From NCBI GenBank assembly GCA_002633025.1, contig NMRB01001356.1, positions 125,599-189,598 of the forward strand: a stretch of DNA of 64,000 bases, given 5' to 3'. The notes below the pieces were generated by a model. That model saw nothing but the letters and a program-made list of their open reading frames with translations. It had not been told where the DNA came from and ran no database searches. This stretch comes from Notospermus geniculatus (taxonomy: Eukaryota > Nemertea > Pilidiophora > Heteronemertea > Lineidae). Below, piece after piece: positions 11,563 to 23,679 of this stretch (its first letter is position 1; each line of letters opens with the position of its first letter). The position numbers and the translations under genes were made by a program.

Positions 11563-12116
11563 GAGTTCAGCTTACTAGGTTCATGAACTTGGGTAAGACT
11601 TTACCGCACAAAAAATTACATAACTTCTGGTCGATTGCCTAATTTGGATGAAATAAAGATTGTTTTTCATGTAAGAATATCCTTTTTCAGGATCCAGGGA
11701 GACCTTGCTTCTGAGGTTCCCTGGTTTGTACTGGACATTTTTAAGCACCCTGTACATAAGAATTATTAAGAAAGCTAGGTGCATCTTGTAAAAAACAAAA
11801 GCAGCTGCACTTCTCTCCACGTTTCTCGGCATTTTCTTGTGCACGTAATTTGTACGTACAGCCCAGCCAGACAGAGCAACCGCAGGCACCCAACCAAGAG
11901 GAAATGAAACGTGTGTTTTCTTCACATGGTTTTTAAATTCAACTGCCACTCTACATGTAACTACATTGTATTATCATATAAGAGAACATGAAGCTACCGA
12001 CGTTATGGTGAGGGGAGCACGTATTGGATGCACTTTGTATGCCTACAGTGATGTGTACTTTGAGCATGAGAAGACTACTCCGACTGCAGCTAGTACAGTT
12101 TGTAAGAAGAAAGTGG

Positions 12117-12192
12117 ACCCAGGGTACAATTTCACTTGACGACATCGAACCTGGGTACACTTTATATGTACCCAGGACGACAATAACCCCTT
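12117..12192. repeat. GGGTACCCAGGACGAC dispersed fragment
   Basis: Contains ACCCAGGGTAC, CCTGGGTACAC and TACCCAGGACGACAATAACC. The last part matches 2505-2528. Confidence 0.5.
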
Positions 12193-12257
12193 CAGCGCTA
12201 GTAATCTACTAAATACACGTTAGTACACAAAAATATATAACCTTGACTGGTCATGTT

Positions 12258-12373
12258 CAGGGCCTGTATTCATAAAATCTTGCTAGGCTTGCTTGCAAAA
12301 GTGCCCAGTTTGTACAGGCCAATGTACACAACTAGCAACCAACTGAGCTAGCAAGGTTTCATGATCGGCCCTG
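12258..12373. repeat. Foldback element, CAGGGCCTGTATTCATAAA ends
   Basis: Left CAGGGCCTGTATTCATAAAA then CTTGCTAG. Right CTAGCAAGGTTTCATGATCG then GCCCTG. 116 bp. Confidence 0.8.
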
Positions 12374-12438
12374 ATCATCCACCATGACTTATTATTCACT
12401 CAGTATTCAGTGACCTACTGCAGTCATGTACCTCCTAT

Positions 12439-12826
12439 GGGCCGATTTAATAGACGTTGGCTAAGCTAACCATTGGTTCCACCAAAAATAGATAGGCGTG
12501 CAAAAAATGTACAACTATTTTTTTACCAAAAAGTTCCGATTTCTAAGCTATGTATAGCGCTTACTATCCATCCAAACAGGGCTTTTGGATGAAAATTTAG
12601 CTGTACACTTTTCGCACGCCTAATCTATTTTTGGTGGAACCAATGGTTAGCTTAGCAAACGTCTATTAAATCTGTTCTAGAGTTTCGGATTGTAAAGTAC
12701 CAGCCTGAAGAAGACCCCGGTTGGGGTCGAAAATTCGTAAACACTCTGGAAATTGCCTTTTTATTTATCATATATTGTGTGTCAATTTTTGTGCTTTTCT
12801 TCTCTTTGGATCTATTAAATCGGCCC
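12439..12826. repeat. Foldback element, GGGCCGATTTAATAGACG family, interrupted copy
   Basis: Long arms with CTAACCATTGGTTCCACC and AAAATAGATAGGCGTGC, and their inverse. The intact relative is 53587-53837. The right terminal arm is split by the 138-bp insertion 12673-12810, bounded by the 11-bp direct repeat TCTATTAAATC (12662-12672 and 12811-12821). Confidence 0.88.
12673..12810 (+). mobile_element. Hammerhead-like short retroposon, copy B
   Basis: 138 bp flanked by an 11-bp target-site duplication. Carries CCAG, CTGAAGA (12705-12711), the GACCCC-GGTT-GGGGTC stem-loop, GAAA (12729-12732), CTGG and a T-rich 3' part ending TGTGCTTTTCTTC. It is about 95 bp shorter at its 5' side than copy C, as expected of 5' truncation. 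Confidence 0.82.
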
Positions 12827-13593
12827 TATATTAACAGATGTCATCATGCTCAACGTGCACGTCACTGTACATATTGTATGTAGTGTGAAGTAGGCCTATG
12901 TCGCCTCGCTCTACATGTACGTCGAGATATGATGTAGGCCTAATCTATGCAATAAGTGGCCGCGGCGGGAAACCGAATTCACGCGAGATCACGGAGTACA
13001 CATGCTGGGTTGGAATACGTATTCATGTATTCTTATAGCCAATTACTGCATAGATTACAGTATGATGGGCTGGTAGGTGGCATTTGAATTTTAGGACTGA
13101 TGCATAGGAAGTTTCAATAAAACAGTAAATAACCCTGCCCACCAAATGTTCATTTTTTATTTTGTGAGGTGCCAAATGATTTATATAACTCAGTATTTTA
13201 CTATGCACGTGTCCATTGGTTTGTGTGAGTTCGTAGGGCGGACAATTCAACTTGAGCCATATTGGGTCAATTTTTCAATGTTGTAAGCAGCATATTCTTC
13301 ACTGGAAGCTACATACTTGTTCCAAAATGAGATGGAATTTGTTTGAGCAAGTAGAAGGAACCACTACTGCTAGGAACAGTGCTTTTCGTTTATCAAGTCC
13401 ACTACACTACACCGTCCTGCACCAGCAGTGACAAGTACACAGTAACGTTCATTTGCTATGCACATGATGTACACAGAAAGTATTTTACGTTGTTGCAATG
13501 TGGTTGTCTATTCTAGAAGCTTGCTCTGGCAGCAACGCATGAGTCACAAAAGCCACACGGTGTGCAGTGAAGCTCAAAACTTTAGTTTCAAAA

Positions 13594-13720
13594 ATCAGCA
13601 TATAGGCCAAAATTCATTCATAGATTATGTTATTACTCAGTCTAGTCAAGAGTATATAATCAGCATATAGGCCAAGATTCATTCATAGATTATGTTATTA
13701 CTCAGTATAGTCAAGAGTAA
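13594..13720 (+). repeat. Two-copy tandem repeat, 65-bp unit
   Basis: Unit begins ATCAGCATATAGGCCAA and contains CATTCATAGATTATG. The two copies differ at only a few positions, so the duplication is recent. Confidence 0.9.
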
Positions 13721-14141
13721 AGGCACTTTTCTGAGAGAGGTCCAAAGGGCGGCCATCTTTGGCTCAGCCATGACCATCAAGCGCCATTTCGCTCAGTCAT
13801 GTCAGTCATTGTCAGTGAGTATTCAGGAACTGGCAGTAGACCATGAATCGCCAAGGCAGGACGCTGCAGGACGCGAAGACTCTGGCAGGGCCGCAGAAGT
13901 GCACGAACTAGCATGCACAGCAAGCGGCAAGAGTCTGAAAGACCATCTCTCGCCCATACCCCAACTGGGGTATGGGACTTCGGGTGCACCAAAGCACGCC
14001 CAAGGAACCCCAGAGACGAAACTAGAATAATGTTATCAATAATCTGTCACATCCTTCCGTTCTGATACCCGGTATATGCCCAATTCATTGACAGATATTA
14101 CCAAGAGGCTAATTCTCATAGTTCATCAACCGAGGTCATTT

Positions 14142-14436
14142 AGGGGCCGTCTCAAAATTGTTTTGATGCCAAAAANGGACCACTTCATCTTTTTTGAAAA
14201 AATTGGCATCACTCTTTTTTTACAGGAGAATAGATTTTACCACAAATAAATATTGCTTTCTTGGTTGACTGGTGTCTTCACATGTTTTTCTTCATCATCT
14301 TTCCATGCCTACCGTACCTACATGGATGAAGCCAATGTCAAGTGCCCACTTCATCTTTTCAGGGGGGAGGGGGTCAGGGAAAAGATGAAGCCACTTCGTC
14401 TTTTTTGGCATCATTGTAATTTTGAGACGGCCCCTT
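14142..14436. repeat. TIR element, AGGGGCCGTCTCAAAATT ends (295 bp)
   Basis: Ends AGGGGCCGTCTCAAAATTG and CAATTTTGAGACGGCCCCT. Sub-terminal GATGCCAAAAA / TTTTTTGGCATC also pair. One N at 14176. No transposase. Confidence 0.85.
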
Positions 14437-15238
14437 TACGACCTTCTGTTCCCATCCTCTTAATTCTACTTTGCTTACATAATAATCTAGTCGGTCGCTT
14501 CTGGTTGTAGTTGTGCATTTCGTGAAAGGAAGTTGGTTGCAGAAGAAGATTTAGCTAGAAGTTTCCTCCGTGGATTTTGAATCTTTCCTTAATCTATGAC
14601 AAGCTGCATAAGGCTAATAGCGAAAATATCTTGCTAGTAGGGAATTTGCTCTTATATCACTCGTGATACTTAGTGTGCATAGAGGCCAGGTGCGGACGTA
14701 CAAGGTTCACATGATGTAAAAAAGGAAGCATTTTGTGGAAAAGGAATAATATAGAAGGGTAGTAAATCTGAAAACTACTTACAGTTTTTGTGAGGTGGTC
14801 CTTCAAAATAAATAGAAATCACATATTCAAGGAATTATGTAGAGTGTAAGAGGATTTGGTGTGCCAGTCATTATGCAATACAATTGATAAATTGGAATTT
14901 CTTGCATCGATGTACACGCACTGAAACACAATGGTTATTTTTTTCGAGTCATAAGCTGGAGCATAGATGAGGTACAAAATAACAGTCAATTCCCACGCTA
15001 ATACAATGTCACATCGGAGGCGGGGTCCAGTAGGGGTCAGATTCATATTTAATTAATGAGTTAAAGCAAAAGATGACATGATTTGGGCAAGGCTAAAGAT
15101 GTAAATAGGAAGGGAATGTCATGGAATGTTGGAAGGTCTTAGATGTGATTACTTGAATAGTAATCTTCATGACATGGTACCATTCTCGAGGTACCAAGCA
15201 ATGCACTCATATTGAGCAGTTGAGTCTAGGTCACCACG
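14437..15238. other. Intronic stretch without recognised features
   Basis: No repeat shared with the rest of the window and no convincing exon on either strand. Confidence 0.45.
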
Positions 15239-15350
15239 GTTGGTATAAAATGCACGTTACAGGTTGAACTGCAGGCTATAATATTTGCAATACATTTGAC
15301 TTCACCATTGGACACTGACCCTAACCATTATCCTGCCACCTGCACTTCAT
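15239..15350 (+). repeat. Dispersed 110-bp repeat, copy 1
   Basis: Shares TACATTTGACTTCACCATTG and flanking words (GGTATAAAATGC, CTGCACTT) with 33572-33684 in the same orientation. Confidence 0.75.
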
Positions 15351-15607
15351 AACAACCTCAGGTCACCATGATGACATCTGGGTTTGTTGAGCCCATGCCA
15401 TTATGAAGATAACTCCCCATCTTGTGAAATCAAGGACTGCAAGGCGGTGGATGGGGTTAATGTAGTGTGTTGCGATTACGATGTAGCAATGTTGAAGAAA
15501 GCTTCAAAATAGACATATTTTTTATTTGGTAGTCCTCACCAATACCTACATGTAGTAGGCCTACAGATTCCACACACTGTGTGAGGAAATGTTGTAAAAT
15601 CAGTAAT

Positions 15608-15838
15608 GTGACCCGATCTGGGAAAATCAGGCACAAATTCTCCCAGGAGGAAATGGTTAATGATTACAGCAACGGTTTGGCAACCCCACAAAGGCTGAAA
15701 TCAATTCAGCTGTTACAATAACAAAGAGAGGCTATTGTTCAGCAATGAGTTGATGACCTAACAGGGTAGTCAAGGGCCTTGTCACTGCCTGGCATTCCTG
15801 GAGACTTCTGCTCGCCTGGTTTTACCAGACTGGGTCAC
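15608..15838. repeat. TIR element, GTGACCC...GGGTCAC ends, copy 2 (231 bp)
   Basis: Ends GTGACCCGATCTGGGAAAAT and CCAGACTGGGTCAC. The body is the inverted counterpart of 3301-3515. Confidence 0.8.
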
Positions 15839-16854
15839 AGTTGTGCTCAAGTATGTAATGGTATCGTTATACGTTAGGTTATGAAAGGTTCATCGATAAA
15901 GTTATCAGTGTCCTGTACAGATTTGGCTCCAAGCATTGAATAAATCCCCTTCAATTCCCGTCATTTCTGACATCCTTTGCAGTTTGAACCCACGCCAGGC
16001 GATTCCTGGCCAGGACGACTCCACGGCACACAAGTTAATCGAGATCGCAAAGCTTTCTCGACCATCTAACCATGTCGCCACCAGTCTTGTTTACAATTAG
16101 CTGCCTCGCGCTAGACAAATTAGAGTGTTTATCGAGCAGTGCCAACTTGCCAAATCCCAATCAAATATCCCTCCCAAGCCATCTAGATGCAGAGCGATTT
16201 GTCATAGTTGATCTATTGCTATATATTACCCGGAGGACGGATTTGCAGTGATAAGGTCAAAGATAAGCCAAACGATTCATCAAAGTTTATCAAAATGCCG
16301 AGTATTGTTGGATCGGATATATATTTGCCTATGGGCTGGTTAATGAACCCAGCGGCTGATTAGCAGACCGGTGTCTCATGAGATTTTCATAATAAATTTC
16401 ACAATTAAGAGCTTGCATGTGAGCTAGACGAGTAAGACAGTCCTGGAAATGTGAGTCTGCATACACACCCGAAGGAAACACTCTACTCCCAGGTTAGAGG
16501 CACGATGTGCAGGTCACATGCATCACATAGGGCCGTGTGCACCAACGAAGATCATCTTCATGGCGGTGGCCTAATTTTGGCAAGATGGCTGCAAATCGAT
16601 AGGGCCATTGGTAAATGAGCCATCAGCCAGTCAGTGTTTCCGCCAGGATTTTCAAGGTGGGGGGGGGGAGAAATAAATGTCAAAAAAAANTAATTATTTA
16701 TGACTTGCCATTACACTGCCCAGAGTGATTACGGTTCACTCGAAGTAAATGGACGTGGCCATTAAGCAGAAGATTGTATGATAATTTCCTTAACCATCAG
16801 TAACATAAAAATGTCACTGGTTCTGTTTTATTCTGTTTGGGGAGGATACAGGCA
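15839..16854. other. 1 kb of intron without recognised features
   Basis: Only a G-run near 16660, a poly-A with one N at 16690, and unremarkable sequence. No exon-like frame. Confidence 0.45.
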
Positions 16855-16986
16855 ATGGGTCATATGAATAAAGACTAGTAGATGTTTTTTTACTTGAATT
16901 TTGCAGTATACATGTAAATGCACTACACTATACTGTACAAATCTGAAGTAAACGCATTTGCTAGCTTTTTATTCATATCACCCAAT
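16855..16986. repeat. Foldback, GGTCATATGAATAAA family, copy 1
   Basis: Left ATGGGTCATATGAATAAAG, right TTTATTCATATCACCCA. Sub-terminal ATGTTTTTTTACTT pairs with AAGTAAACGCAT. Relatives at 22824 and 44541. Confidence 0.8.
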
Positions 16987-17147
16987 ACCTAATGGAATAT
17001 GGGAATGAGACTTCTGGTTTGAATTTCAGGTACTGTCCATTTGAAATCGTAAGGTGTGTAAAGAGTATGTGAATACATGTATATGAAAGTATCAGTTGTA
17101 TTGTATTTGATTTTTCAATCAGTGCAGAAGCCAAAGCATTTTTGGCC

Positions 17148-17424
17148 CTACACAGAAAAAAAAAATCAACTCGAGTCGAGACTCAGAGTCTCACTTTAGG
17201 GACAAAATGGTTTGAAACACTTTTTGACTCAAAATGAAACAGAAAATATTTCGGCGCGAGACAATGACAACTCGGCCCGAAATATTTTCCCTCGGAACGA
17301 GGTGTCATTGTCTCGGGCCGAAATATTTTCTGTTTCATTTTGAGTCAAAAAGTGTTTCGAACCATTTTGTCCCTAAAGTGAGACTCTGAGTCTCCACTCG
17401 AGTTGATTTTTTTTTTCTGTGTAG
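17148..17424. repeat. Near-perfect 277-bp foldback
   Basis: CTACACAGAAAAAA at the left and TTTTTTCTGTGTAG at the right. The arms continue through TCAACTCGAG, GAGACTCAGAGTC, ACAAAATGGTTTGAAACAC and CGGGCCGAAATATTTTC with very few mismatches around a small centre. The high arm identity suggests recent insertion or arm homogenisation. Confidence 0.92.
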
Positions 17425-17740
17425 TAAGTCTTGAAGATATACCATCTCAGTTACTCGTGTTCCTCACTTGGAACGGGTCGATTTATACTTGCCCTTGCGA
17501 AGGTAAAACTACAAGGCACCGTGGCTTACCGTCCCATGAGATGGACGTGAAGAGCGGGGATCATGAAAATATGATGATGATGGGCTAGAATCAGCGACAA
17601 ACCAAACCAAAACCGAAGCATCTCTACCGCCATTTGCGCAGGCCTACCGTAATCTGTTCTTTATTTTTACCGTTTAAGATAGCAAAAGATTTTTTCCATC
17701 CATCTGCACCAAATCAACCAATTTTGTGAAAAACGAAATA

Positions 17741-17918
17741 CAGTAGAACCTCCCCTAACGGATACCTCTGCCAAGAGGACACCTCTCTTTTAAGGACACC
17801 GAAGTTCATTCCCAAATTGACCATTTCTATTCATTTTGACCTCTGTAATCAGGACACCTCTCAATTAAGGACAGCATTTGTCAGTCCCAAAGGTGTCCTT
17901 AATAGAGAGGATCCACTG
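17741..17918. mobile_element. Tigger/pogo-like MITE, CAGTAGAACCTC...CCACTG
   Basis: CAGTAGAACCTCCCCTAA start and GAGGATCCACTG end inside TA dinucleotides. Interior repeats of AGGACACCTCTC. 178 bp. Typical of Tc1/mariner-superfamily pogo/Tigger derivatives. Confidence 0.75.
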
Positions 17919-17966
17919 TACTTCAATGTACCTTGAGTAAACAGTAGACGTCCTTTTTTAGATAGT

Positions 17967-18006
17967 AGGGAGGTTTAGCTTTATCGTTTGATTTCGAAAC
18001 CTCCCC
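17967..18006. repeat. Foldback, GGGAGGTTTAG family, collapsed 40-bp copy
   Basis: The two termini (TAGGGAGGTTTAG and TTTGATTTCGAAACCTCCCC) sit next to each other with the interior gone, a likely deletion between arms. Confidence 0.7.
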
Positions 18007-18180
18007 AGTTATCTATCACTAATGTGAACACAAATTTTTTGTTTTGTATAAAACCTCTGTTTACAATCACACTGAAAGCCGAGAGGTAAAATATTTAAAA
18101 CGAAGATTTTACAAATTTACAAGAATTTGATTAACAATGGACAGAATTGTTTTCAGTTTATGTGTTCAGTTAAATAATAT

Positions 18181-18327
18181 GGAGTTTAAGAAATCAAACG
18201 ATAAACGTTAACTTTACGACAACGTTATTTTTGTACCGAAAATGCAATATGTAATCTGGTGAATTCGCAGTATGAAAAATAACGTTGTCGTAAAGTTAAC
18301 GTTTATCGTTTGATTTCTTAAACTCCC
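18181..18327. repeat. Foldback, GGAGTTTAAGAAATCAAACG copy
   Basis: Arms GGAGTTTAAGAAATCAAACG and CGTTTGATTTCTTAAACTCC around a loop with TTTGTACCGAAAATGCA. 147 bp. Same body as 31286, 59058 and 59921. Confidence 0.88.
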
Positions 18328-19318
18328 TATTAATAATTCACCACCCTACCTCACTCCCGATGTGGCGTTTGCTAGCAAAAGTATGATATTATAGAAATGA
18401 CAGGGCATATTGACATTGAACGAAAACAGAAGAATATAAAACCGCCACCAACCAACCACACTTATGCTTTCTACAATATATAATTGCCCAATCCATTACA
18501 ACATCGTTGATGTCACAACAGTTAAACATCATTGGAATATATGTCGATTGGCCAAAGAAACGTACATATGTTAGAACCAAGTAGTTGTGGGAACGTTTTT
18601 TAGAAGAAAACCCAAAGGAGTTATGGTCCATGTGTCGGCCCCAAATATATTTATTACATTATTTCTCAAACGAACAAACATCTTTGCAACATCTTTTCAT
18701 GGTAAATTCATTAGTTGCACGCTGCAAGAAGTTTAGAGGGAAAGAGTATTAACATCATGATGACATTCATGCCGAAATTTTCAATGGTGGGGCAAACATG
18801 AAATTTTTGCATGCAAACAATCCAAACACTTTTTTATTACGTTTATAAGACTTCCACACCAATAAGCGCCGCATACACGTGAAATATTATTGCACAATAT
18901 GAGGGTTAAAATGGGCAATATCATTGCTGATCTTTCTTCTATCCAACATGCCAGAAGCACATAGCCTATTTTGGGGCCCATATTGTGCAATAATTTTGGA
19001 TGGTGTATCGATGCCTTTAAATGCAGGATATGTATGAATGTAATGCCAGCGGGTAGAAGGAAGTTGAATATATTTGTTCAAGTCAATCTCCACTGCCCAA
19101 ATCGCTCGCAGGCATTAAGTGTTCAGTAAGCTGGTGGTTGACAGACTTGAAAATGGCAGAGAGGGTCAATAAATTTCAAACTCAGGAAATGGCGGCACTA
19201 TTTCAAAAATTGAAAAAACTCGGATGTTACTTTGATGACATCTTCAAATACGTACCAGGGCTAGAAATGTAACAGGGCCATGACTAAACATGTCAGTACA
19301 AAATCGGATTCAGAGGAT
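18328..19318. other. 1 kb of intron without recognised features
   Basis: Several minus-strand open frames of 65-80 codons, none with recognisable similarity or splice context. Confidence 0.45.
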
Positions 19319-19422
19319 GTATGCATAAAACATCTTAAGTGTAAAATTTCCCTTATCTTTTGTTTGGAACAATAGTTTAAGGGAACTTTTACACTTAAAC
19401 ACTGAAGATGTTTTATGCATAC
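19319..19422. repeat. Foldback, GTATGCATAAAACATCTT ends (104 bp)
   Basis: GTATGCATAAAACATCTTAA and its inverse, with inner ACACTTAA / TTAAGTGTAAAA and a TTATCTTTTGTTTGGAACAA centre that resembles the CATATTCATAAA family centre. Confidence 0.82.
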
Positions 19423-19497
19423 TGCCCCAGACGATTAGATTTTTTGCCATTGTTGTCATGAAAAGAAATATTATTTTTCTTTGCCATGAAAACAATT

Positions 19498-19776
19498 CCC
19501 AGGACATAAATCTTACTAAGAAGCTTATCTTCTTAGTTTTTTAGCTATTTCTTAGTAAGATATTAGTAAGAAAAATCTTATAAGAAGCCTATCAGAAAAG
19601 TCTTACTGAGATTTTTCTGATAAGATTCTTATAAGATTTTCTTAAAAGATACATGTATTTGTAAGAAAAACCTTATAACATTTTAAAGATTTTCTCATAA
19701 GAGTCTTAAGAAAAATCTTACGAAGAAAAATCTTTATGAGTCTTATAAGAAAAATCTTAGTAAGATTATGTCCTGG
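19498..19776. repeat. Self-complementary TCTTACTAAGA element, copy 3
   Basis: Full ends: CCCAGGACATAAATCTTACT and TAGTAAGATTATGTCCTGGG. The interior consists of AAGATTTTTCTTATAAGA variants. Confidence 0.88.
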
Positions 19777-19865
19777 GTTGGTATCTAAATTTTCGTTTTT
19801 CCACTACTCTCCCAATGTTTTGTTATTGATACAGAAAACTTTTATTGGAACAATGCGTAATGTAT

Positions 19866-20010
19866 TCTTCCACTTTATAAAGTGTTTTGGGTTTCTTCCA
19901 CTTTATAAGGTTTGGGTTTCTTCCACTTTTTTGGGTTTCTTCCACTTTTCTCCCACTTTCTTCCACTTTATAAAGTGTTTTGGGTTTTATTCTTCCACTT
20001 TATGAAGTGG
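19866..20010 (+). repeat. Degenerate tandem block, TTCTTCCACTTTATAAAGTG
   Basis: Five to six imperfect units built from GGGTTTCTTCCACTTT and TATAAAGTGTTTT. The open reading frame across it is a by-product of the repeat. Confidence 0.75.
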
Positions 20011-20486
20011 AAGAATGCTGATATGATTTTGTTTGCTTTAGACTCACTGAGCCTGATATGATTGCGAAAGCTATTTTTAAATGGCGGGATATGTTAAGAA
20101 ATTAGGGAAATAGCAACGTGTAGGATTTCGAAAATGAGGGTAGAAGGAAAGTACTAATACATGTAGTTGATTTTTAAGCCACAGATCAAGAATGATTTTA
20201 AATTTGAGCGCTAAGAAATATAAGTGTTCATCAATTGCAATAGAAGAAATGCGTATAAGATAAAGTAACAATTTCTTATTAAAGAAAATAAATAAAATCA
20301 AGAAAGAAAGAAACAAAAATACTGGAGAAATAACTAAAATGGAATGGAAAGAACTTGGTAAATGATTAGAAATATGGAAACATTTGTTTTCTATTTTAGA
20401 AGATTTATCTTTACTTAATATGCAAGAAAGAAGCTGTTCTCATTTGCTCTGGAGTGCGCATATTGTCTTCCCCCACATCATGAGTT

Positions 20487-20628
20487 TTAAGGGAAACCCA
20501 GCAAGTCAATTTTAGTCAAAACTGAGTTGATACTTTTTGGACTTACTTGGTTAGATCTTACCTTATAAAACATACTACTACTTCTCAAAACTGAAAGAAA
20601 AGTTGGTGACTTGCAAGGTTTCCCTTAA
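20487..20628. repeat. MITE with TTAA ends, TTAAGGGAAACC (142 bp)
   Basis: TTAAGGGAAACCCAGCAAGT left, ACTTGCAAGGTTTCCCTTAA right. The TTAA at both ends fits a piggyBac-type target duplication. Confidence 0.82.
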
Positions 20629-21706
20629 CACTCAAGACATGGGAAAGACGCTTTTTCTTCGCCAGCTTAGCAAAACAAGAGAAGGGTGACAATTCCTCAG
20701 CATCTGTGCTTCGGTGGTACAACCTTTCCAGCCACACATGTTCGAAACCCAAAACCTTTTTTTCCAGACCAGACGACCATAATAAACAAATGTAACTAAC
20801 TAGTAATACGTTTTAAATTTTTAGAAAAAAAATCGTCAGATCACGAATAAGAGTTCTAGAAAGGTTGAATCGCCCCCACCAGCAGGCATTTGAATCAGAT
20901 TCAGTTACATACTTAAATTTTAATCAACTCAACCAGGATTCAAACCCTAATTCTATCAATTCACGATATTGGATAAAAGTAAGGAATTAACAAAATGTGA
21001 AATGACGATGTATTAAATATCTGTCCTTGTTCAACCCGATTCAGTTGATGCCAAACAGAAGGGTGGAATCCACAGTAGGTGTGAACTTTCATGAAATACA
21101 AAACCCCATTAATTGAAATTTACAACCAAGAATGTCAATTGAAAAATTAGTTGTCATAAAGTTGGATTTATTTCTTCAATTACAGCGTGGTTTAATTGGT
21201 TTAAAGTGTTCGTCCTAAGTTAACCTTAACTTTGATTAAATGCGTGGTGTTTGATGCCAGTGCGGCGTACACATTTTTCTGAGAAAATGTTTTGGACGGT
21301 TTACGTATTCTCATTATGATTATGCACGATTTCCCATCCTAAAGCAGAACAACTTATCATCGGTCATTTCGTTGTTGAATTACTATAATAAGAATAATCC
21401 AACAACGCCAAATGACAGATTTTATACAGAAAGTAAACAATTCGTTAAATCTAACAAATTGTTTAGTTTAACCATGAATAAACCATCCAAATATGATTTA
21501 TTTATGATTTCACAACATACAGTATACATGATGTTTTAGCATAAATATGCTAAATTTGTAACAGATGTTAGTGGTTACAACAAACATATTGAAGATTTGT
21601 GCATATTGGAATGTAAAAAAATCTCCAAATAAGATAAACAAACCAACCACTATTTTTTATCTATTTTGTGCAAACTTTAACTTCATGACGTTTTTAAAAT
21701 AGTCAT
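20629..21706. other. 1.1 kb of intron without recognised features
   Basis: AT-rich. No shared repeat and no exon-like frame noticed. Confidence 0.45.
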
Positions 21707-22006
21707 CCCAGGACATAAATCTTACTAAGAATCTCATATTTTTCTTAGTAAGTACATGTATCTTACCTATTTCTTAAAGATACTAGTAAGAAAATCTTAC
21801 TACGATTTTCTGATAAGATTCTTATAAGATTTTATAGTAAGACTTTTCTTATAAGATATTTGTAAGGAAAGTCTTTGTAACATTGTTAATCGTATAAGAT
21901 CTTGGTACGATTTTTCTCACTATCTTGCTCTTACTAAGAAATAGCTAAAGGTACATCCCCATGTAGTTACAAAGAAAATTATGATTCTTAGTAAGATTTA
22001 TGTCAT
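21707..22006. repeat. Self-complementary TCTTACTAAGA element, copy 4
   Basis: Left CCCAGGACATAAATCTTACT, right CTTAGTAAGATTTATGTCAT. Body as in copy 3. Confidence 0.85.
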
Positions 22007-22823
22007 GCGATGTACATGTACACATGTAACATCATTCTTTTCTTGTCCTGGAACCTTCTTTTGCAAAGCAAGTACATGTATCTACATCCCAATAATGATA
22101 TGTTATAACGAGAATAATCGACAACTTTGATTCTTCTCTTGACTACATTTTTAGGACCTGGAAGGGTCAAATGTAACACAATAACTCTTGATTAAGGAAT
22201 TCATTGTACGTTTACAGACAGCTTAGTTTGAGAAAATATTATTCTGACTTAATAGAAAACAGAGAAAACAATATGTGATTGAATTAAGTCATATTATAGA
22301 TGTATAAGAGAAATTGTTCGGGTGTTTGTGAAAGATTCGGATGCATATTGTGAGATTAAATGAGTGAATAGAGTGAAAATACGTGAAGAGTGTTTTAACT
22401 ATATAGAAAGTCTGACTAGTAGTTGCACTAAATGCTAACTACACTGAACATCCTCTTTTATTCAGCAGGATTCAACTGGAAAGGAGAAACAAGTTGTTTC
22501 TTTTTCTCTTTTTCAAATATTTCTTAGGTACATGTACCTGTGTTTACGGTGTGTGTTAGTACTGAAAAGTGGCAATGGGAGATTGAGAGAAAACAAAACC
22601 AGAAACCGAAGACGAAGAATAAATTATACCAAAACAGAATGTATAAAAAGAATTATGTAGATTCGAGCAAACGTTGTTCTCTACCAATGTATTCATTTCA
22701 TTCTAAGTAAAGTTATCACACTGAATTTCCTATTATTCAGAAAAAAGGGTCATAGTTGGTTGGTTCAAACTTCATTTGATCAATCACCACAAGTGTTCAG
22801 ACTGACAACCCTTTCATTTCTTG

Positions 22824-22947
22824 TCATCGATATGAATAAAGACTAGCAAATAATGCTTTTGCTTCAGATTTGTATAGCATTGCCGAGTGCATATGTGCTC
22901 AAAATTCAAGTAAAAGCATTTACTCGTCTTAATTCATATGACCCATT
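22824..22947. repeat. Foldback, GGTCATATGAATAAA family, copy 2
   Basis: TCGATATGAATAAAGACTAG left and AATTCATATGACCCA right, with AATGCTTTTGCTTC / AAGTAAAAGCATT pairing. Confidence 0.8.
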
Positions 22948-23507
22948 GTAGGCACACGTTCATTCAAATAAACCTTCTTACATCCGTTTATTTCAAGGAA
23001 AAATTTCAAGACTGGAGAAAGTTGAAAGGACTTGTTTAACTTGAACTCTAACCCCTGTTTTGAATAATAAGAGATTCCACAGTGTGATATTTCATGACCG
23101 TGACCATGGGAACCCTTGTCAGCGTGTCAGTTGTTAGAATCAACAGCTTCGGTCGTATCCATTGAATAGCGACAGAGAAGAAGCCATATTTTAAACACCA
23201 ATTATTCGTGTTGAAATATCTTCAAACAAATGATTCTTTATTGGAATTGAAAGAACAGTTTGCTGCGCAGAATGTCCGGCATGTTCAGGAAAAAGGTTGA
23301 CTTAAAAGGAGTTTGCGAGATGCAACGTTAAAACTCTCCAGCAGAGGGCGATATTGAGCTCGAGAAGGCGTGCGCGCATCCAGAACAATGATGGTGAACA
23401 CTTAGGAGAGCATTCGGATCGAAAACGCCACATGTTATCGTTTGAGGAATGGTTGTCATTCAAAGTCATTTGTTCAGAAGCTTGTTTATACTTCAGCCTA
23501 TTTAGCT

Positions 23508-23614
23508 GGGGCCTGTTTCATAACTGACTTTAAGCTAATGGTACCTTTAGCCAAATGGAAAATGCATTGGGTTAATGGTACCATTAGCTTAAAGTCACTT
23601 TATGAAACAGGTCC
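23508..23614. repeat. Foldback, GGGCCTGTTTCATAA family, copy 1
   Basis: GGGGCCTGTTTCATAACTGA then CTTTAAGCTAATGGTACC, and the inverse ending TTATGAAACAGGTCCC. Near-identical architecture to 35570-35678. Confidence 0.88.
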
Positions 23615-23679
23615 CTGATCTTACGGCAATCAGACGATTAGTCGTTGTTCTGTTCACATAAAGTGAGTTTTCGCGATAG

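Noticed and set aside
13692-14030. GC-rich 112-codon plus-strand frame
   Set aside because: It starts at a non-ATG codon, the opposite strand is also open over much of it, and no domain is recognisable. The GC-rich patch itself remains unexplained.
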